Below are positions 14,685-17,114 of a DNA stretch of 17,114 nucleotides, in pieces. The position numbers and the translations under genes were made by a program. The stretch comes from Methanobacteriota archaeon (GTDB taxonomy: Archaea; Methanobacteriota; Methanobacteria; Methanobacteriales; Methanobacteriaceae): NCBI GenBank assembly GCA_023436175.1, contig JAEZKE010000160.1:1-17114 (forward strand), read 5' to 3'. Position 1 is the first letter of the stretch, and the number at the start of each line of letters is the position of its first letter. The notes under the pieces were generated by a model. It was not told the DNA's origin and searched no databases. It was given only the letters and a program-made list of their open reading frames with translations.

Positions 14685-14699
14685 TAAAACTTTTATATA
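14685..14699 (+). promoter_or_regulatory. Candidate BRE/TATA promoter of the aIF5A gene
   Basis: TAAAAC followed by TTTATATA at 14692-14699 fits an archaeal promoter. Transcription from about 14724 would give a leader of about 370 nt that includes palindrome array 4. Confidence 0.5.
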
Positions 14700-14949
14700 C
14701 ATACACAAATAAAATATCTTTTAGATTTAATTAAAGAGCTAAATTTGGTGAGTCTTAGACATATTAATTTCATGTTTAAATATTTTTATAGTGAAGAATG
14801 TATTTTTATATTGGGTAATAGATTCTAATAATATTATCTAATTATGGAAAATTATAATTCCAGATGTCTGGAGTAATAGGCACTTGGTATCGCTATAAAT
14901 TTCATAAGTTCTTTAATGTTAATTTAATTTGGAGGTTGAAGAAAATATT

Positions 14950-15082
14950 GTCAAATCGAAGATTTGACACAGCGAAAATCGAAGATTTTCGCATGCTTTG
15001 TATTTTCTGAACATTCGAAAATTGAAGATTTTCGATGCCCCGAACATAAAATGTTCGAGGGCCCCAAAATTTGAAATTTTGG
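14950..15082. repeat. Palindrome array 4, ending in the aIF5A ribosome binding site
   Basis: Units (stem, loop): 14950-14968 (GTCAAATC, GAA); 14972-14992 (GCGAAAATC, GAA); 15015-15035 (TCGAAAATT against GATTTTCGA, one T-G pair, loop GAA); 15041-15057 (CGAACAT, AAA), extended by CCC/GGG with an extra A; and 15064-15082 (CCAAAATT, TGA). In the last unit the four C at 15062-15065 face GGAGG at 15081-15085, with the A unpaired, so the hairpin includes the ribosome binding site of aIF5A. This is the same design as in front of the DUF211 gene. Confidence 0.92.
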
Positions 15083-15093
15083 AGGTAAATAAC

Positions 15094-15483
15094 ATGTCAA
15101 AGAAGGTTGTAGAAGTAAAAACCTTAAAAGTAGGTAAATATGTCATATTAGATGGTGAAGCATCAAAAATCAAAAGTATCCAGACATCATCTCCTGGAAA
15201 ACACGGGGCTGCAAAAGCAAGAGTAGAAGCTGTCGGTATATTCGATAACCAGAAAAGAAGCCTTGTAAAACCTGTAGATGCTAAATGTGATGTACCTATA
15301 ATCGATAAAAGGGTAGCTCAAGTTCTTGCTCTAATGGGAAAAGAAGTTCAACTTATGGATATTGAAAGTTATGAAACTTTTGAACTACCTATTCCTGACG
15401 AACTTAAAGATGATATAGTTGAAGGTGTAGAAGTTGACTATATTGAAGCTTTAGGTAAACAAAAAATTATGAGGGTTAAATAA
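15094..15483 (+). CDS. eif5A: Translation initiation factor aIF5A
   Basis: The archaeal counterpart of eIF5A/EF-P, which helps the ribosome at difficult peptide bonds. 129 residues. The N-terminal SH3-like domain carries the loop SSPGKHGAAKARVEA, where Lys36 is the residue converted to deoxyhypusine or hypusine using a polyamine donor; the C-terminal OB domain begins near KRVAQVLALMGKEVQLMD. ATG 15094 has GGAGG 8 nt upstream (15081-15085). The frame stays open back to 14998 through the palindromes, but that extension lacks family similarity. The ribosome binding site is part of a hairpin, so synthesis may be controlled by leader structure. It is divergent from pdaD and followed by agmatinase, both enzymes of the polyamine route that feeds its modification. 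Confidence 0.95.
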   Translation: MSKKVVEVKTLKVGKYVILDGEASKIKSIQTSSPGKHGAAKARVEAVGIFDNQKRSLVKPVDAKCDVPIIDKRVAQVLALMGKEVQLMDIESYETFELPIPDELKDDIVEGVEVDYIEALGKQKIMRVK

Positions 15484-15513
15484 TTGAATTAATTTCAATT
15501 ATTTTCTTTCACT

Positions 15514-15708
15514 CGAAAATCCCTCAAAAATCAAAGATTTTTGGGGCATCAAAAACCTATGGTTTTTGAAAGCTCTGATTTTCGGTGCTTGCAAAACCTT
15601 TGGTTTTGCAGCCGTGAAAATTGAAAATTTTCACATGCCCCAAACGCTATGCGTTTGAGGCCGTCGAAAAATCGTAGATTTTTCGGGCCGCAAAATTAAA
15701 AATTTTGC
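15514..15708. repeat. Palindrome array 5, between aIF5A and agmatinase genes
   Basis: Units (stem, loop): 15525-15543 (CAAAAATC, AAA); 15549-15569 (TCAAAAACC, TAT); 15590-15610 (TGCAAAACC, TTT); 15614-15634 (GTGAAAATT, GAA), identical to the unit at 10431-10451; 15641-15657 (CAAACGC, TAT) with outer CC/GG and an extra A; 15665-15685 (CGAAAAATC, GTA); 15690-15708 (GCAAAATT, AAA), again with outer CC/GG and an extra A. CGAAAATC at 15514-15521 pairs with GATTTTCG at 15577-15584 and encloses the first two units, a nested arrangement. It fills most of the 271-bp gap, so it would be in the intercistronic RNA if the two genes share a transcript. Confidence 0.93.
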
Positions 15709-15754
15709 AGGGTTTTAACATATTTCAATTATTACACCTTTAATAGATGATAAA

Positions 15755-16621
15755 ATGCTTTTTTATACAGAAAGCCCCTTACAATTTGCTTTTTCGAAAT
15801 TATGGGGTGATGATGAATCAGCAGATGATGCAAAATTTGGTTTTATAGGCATTCCTTTTGACAGCACTTCAACCTACAAACCAGGTTCAAGATTTGGTCC
15901 AAGGGCAGTTCGTGAAGCTTCTTATAATTTTGAAAGATATAACATAGTTTTAGGTAAAAATTTAGATGCATCTCTTTTTGATTTTGGTGATATTGAAGTG
16001 ATTCAAGGTAATTTTGAAAAAACATCTTCAATTATAGAATTTACGGTTAAAGAACTCTTAGATAAAAATATTATTCCAGTGGCCGTAGGTGGAGAACATA
16101 CCATAAGTTCTGGAATACTGAAAGCTCTTAACGTTGAAAATACCACTATTGTACATTTTGATGCCCATATGGATTTAAGAGATGAATATATGGGTGAAAA
16201 ATATTCTCATGCAACTGTAATGCGTCGAATATTTGATTTAAATCCGAAAGATATGATCCAAATTGGTATAAGGTCCTGTTCTGCAAATGAGATGTCTTTT
16301 GCAAAGCAAAATAATATAACTTATTTCACACCTCATGAAGTTAATAAAAACATAGAAATGGTTAAAAACACGATAAAGAACATTGAAGGACCTTTATATG
16401 TAACTGTGGATATTGATGTGCTTGATCCAGCCTATGCTCCTGGTGTTGGTACTCCATCTCCATGTGGATTGAATCCATTTCAATTAGAAAGTTTGATCCA
16501 TTGTTTAAATGATAAAGAAGTCATTGGATTTGATTTAGTAGAGGTTTCATCAACTGAAATTGGAGATATAACTTCTATAAATGGTGCGAAAGTTATCTAT
16601 GATTTTTTAACTGTTAAATAA
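15755..16621 (+). CDS. speB: Agmatinase (ureohydrolase family)
   Basis: Hydrolyses agmatine to putrescine and urea. 288 residues, normal length. The binuclear manganese site of the ureohydrolase family is complete: GGEHT at 112-116 with His115, DAHMD at 136-140, SHA at 151-153, and DIDVLDPAYAPG in the C-terminal half; the final VEVSS is also typical. The substrate is inferred from context: pdaD, which makes agmatine, is close by and aIF5A is next door, whereas an arginase or formiminoglutamase role has no support here. The ribosome binding site is weak (GATGAT about 8 nt before ATG). The palindrome array ends 46 nt upstream of the start. Confidence 0.92.
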   Translation: MLFYTESPLQFAFSKLWGDDESADDAKFGFIGIPFDSTSTYKPGSRFGPRAVREASYNFERYNIVLGKNLDASLFDFGDIEVIQGNFEKTSSIIEFTVKELLDKNIIPVAVGGEHTISSGILKALNVENTTIVHFDAHMDLRDEYMGEKYSHATVMRRIFDLNPKDMIQIGIRSCSANEMSFAKQNNITYFTPHEVNKNIEMVKNTIKNIEGPLYVTVDIDVLDPAYAPGVGTPSPCGLNPFQLESLIHCLNDKEVIGFDLVEVSSTEIGDITSINGAKVIYDFLTVK

Positions 16622-17036
16622 ACTAATTTTATGATAATTTTAATCTTCTCCTAAAATTATATAGTTTTTTAAATATTTTAACAGTATTTCTGGATTTAGT
16701 TTTTTATTTTGTTTGCAATTATTATAATTTAAAGTTTTATGGTAACTTTTAATTAAATATGGTAGTAAAATGATGTTTATTAATAATGGCCATTTCATAT
16801 TCCTTTTAATTTCATTTTCATCTTTGATCCTTTTTTAAAATCCTCTCAAAATTTATATACCATGATTTAGTAATAAATAGTCACATAAGAATTCTGGAAA
16901 TAAAAAGTTTATAATCCATTTAAAAAGAAATCTTATGGGATTTTATATACTTAAATGCCAAGAAGTATGCTAAATTAAATTTAGTTAATATTTTAAGGAT
17001 TATTACTTTACTTTAGACTAAATTGGAGATGTTATT
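16622..17036. other. Intergenic region before the last gene, with candidate promoters
   Basis: AT-rich, no gene called and no palindrome array. TTTTATATAC at 16941-16950 is a good TATA candidate with a start near 16970, leaving a leader of about 65 nt; another TTTATATACC at about 16853-16862 is further away. A 22-codon hydrophobic frame from 16770 lacks a ribosome binding site and is not called. Confidence 0.5.
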
Positions 17037-17114
17037 ATGGATACAAGAGAAGTTAAACTTTCAGGTCATATAATAGATTCATTAACACTTCCAAAGACCC
17101 TTGATCTTATAATG
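17037..17114 (+). CDS. N-terminus of a TIGR00300 / LOR-SDH-domain protein, cut by the window edge
   Basis: Only the first 26 residues are inside the window: MDTREVKLSGHIIDSLTLPK followed by TLDLIM. The pattern REVxLxGHxIDSLxLPKxLD is, from memory, the start of the archaeal TIGR00300 family, annotated as LOR/SDH bifunctional domain protein and linked to ornithine or arginine breakdown (ornithine cyclodeaminase-type chemistry in methanogens, arginine dihydrolase in cyanobacteria). GGAG at 17025-17028 is 8 nt before ATG. Its place after agmatinase fits arginine and ornithine metabolism. The family call from 26 residues is reasonable but not certain. Confidence 0.6.
   Translation, partial: MDTREVKLSGHIIDSLTLPKTLDLIM

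Larger units (their letters stand above)
14454..15093. promoter_or_regulatory. Divergent pdaD / aIF5A control region
   Basis: A 640-bp gap. It contains palindrome array 3 (14564-14673), a clear plus-strand TATA (14692-14699), a stretch without recognised signals (about 14700-14925), the GGTTGAAGAAAAT element (14934-14946) and palindrome array 4 (14950-15082). A weaker TATA-like CTATAAAT at 14893-14900 could give a shorter aIF5A leader. A minus-strand pdaD promoter is not clear. Confidence 0.5.

Noticed and set aside
14998..15093. Extended N-terminus of aIF5A through the palindromes
   Set aside because: The open frame is a by-product of the palindromes; ATG 15094 has a perfect ribosome binding site and matches the family start.
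345..15708. CRISPR array interpretation of the palindrome clusters
   Set aside because: There is no constant direct repeat with variable spacers; the constant feature is the fold, spacing is irregular, and no cas gene is present.
16770..16838. 22-codon hydrophobic frame before the last gene
   Set aside because: Low complexity in AT-rich DNA with no ribosome binding site and no similarity that I recognise.

Overview
The window reads as chromosomal DNA from a hydrogenotrophic methanogen of the order Methanobacteriales, most likely Methanobacterium or a close relative. The evidence is: archaeal-only information genes (TFB, Gar1, aRF1 with its NIKS and GGQ motifs, aIF5A with a hypusine site); a Mur-ligase-like protein that fits coenzyme F430 synthetase; archaeal BRE/TATA promoters of the form AACCTTTATATA; AT-rich DNA; and several TTG starts. 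No rRNA, tRNA, CRISPR array, transposase or integrase was seen.

Layout. 1-96: possible end of an unidentified gene. 345-635: palindrome array running into the Shine-Dalgarno site of a DUF211 gene (647-937), followed by an RraA-family gene (944-1609). 1780-2847: membrane flippase-like protein with its own promoter. 3117-4324: gar1 and tfb, overlapping by 4 bp. 4504-4704 and 4898-5572, minus strand: small zinc-ribbon membrane protein and UMP kinase. 5573-5852: divergent promoter region with an imperfect tandem repeat, then prf1 (5853-7082), followed 100 bp later by a second diverged copy of its 3' end. Minus strand from 14453 back to 7364: pdaD, an IMPase-family phosphatase, NAD kinase and cfbE in one tight run; a 0.9-kb gap filled mostly by the largest palindrome array; hemC and a Gfo/Idh/MocA oxidoreductase overlapping by 4 bp; and gfcR. 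Plus strand from 15094: aIF5A, another palindrome array, agmatinase, and the start of a TIGR00300-type gene cut by the window edge.

Functional themes. Polyamine and arginine use: PdaD makes agmatine, SpeB converts it to putrescine, and aIF5A carries the lysine that receives a polyamine-derived modification. The TIGR00300 protein probably belongs to ornithine or arginine metabolism. NADP balance: phosphatase and kinase genes overlap in the same order as the fused enzyme known from Methanocaldococcus. Tetrapyrroles: hemC (an early step) and cfbE (the last step of F430) are neighbours.

The most unusual content is intergenic. There are almost forty short palindromes of about 17-27 bp, most with 7-10 bp perfect stems, A-rich 5' arm, T-rich 3' arm and a 3-nt loop, packed into five arrays (345-635, about 10090-10660, about 14560-14673, 14950-15082 and 15514-15708). 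A hairpin pair after prf1 may be related. Stem sequences differ between copies but pairing is kept, with visible compensatory changes. Some palindromes are nested inside others. Two arrays end in a hairpin whose 3' arm includes the ribosome binding site. I know of no description of this exact family, but I could not search for one.
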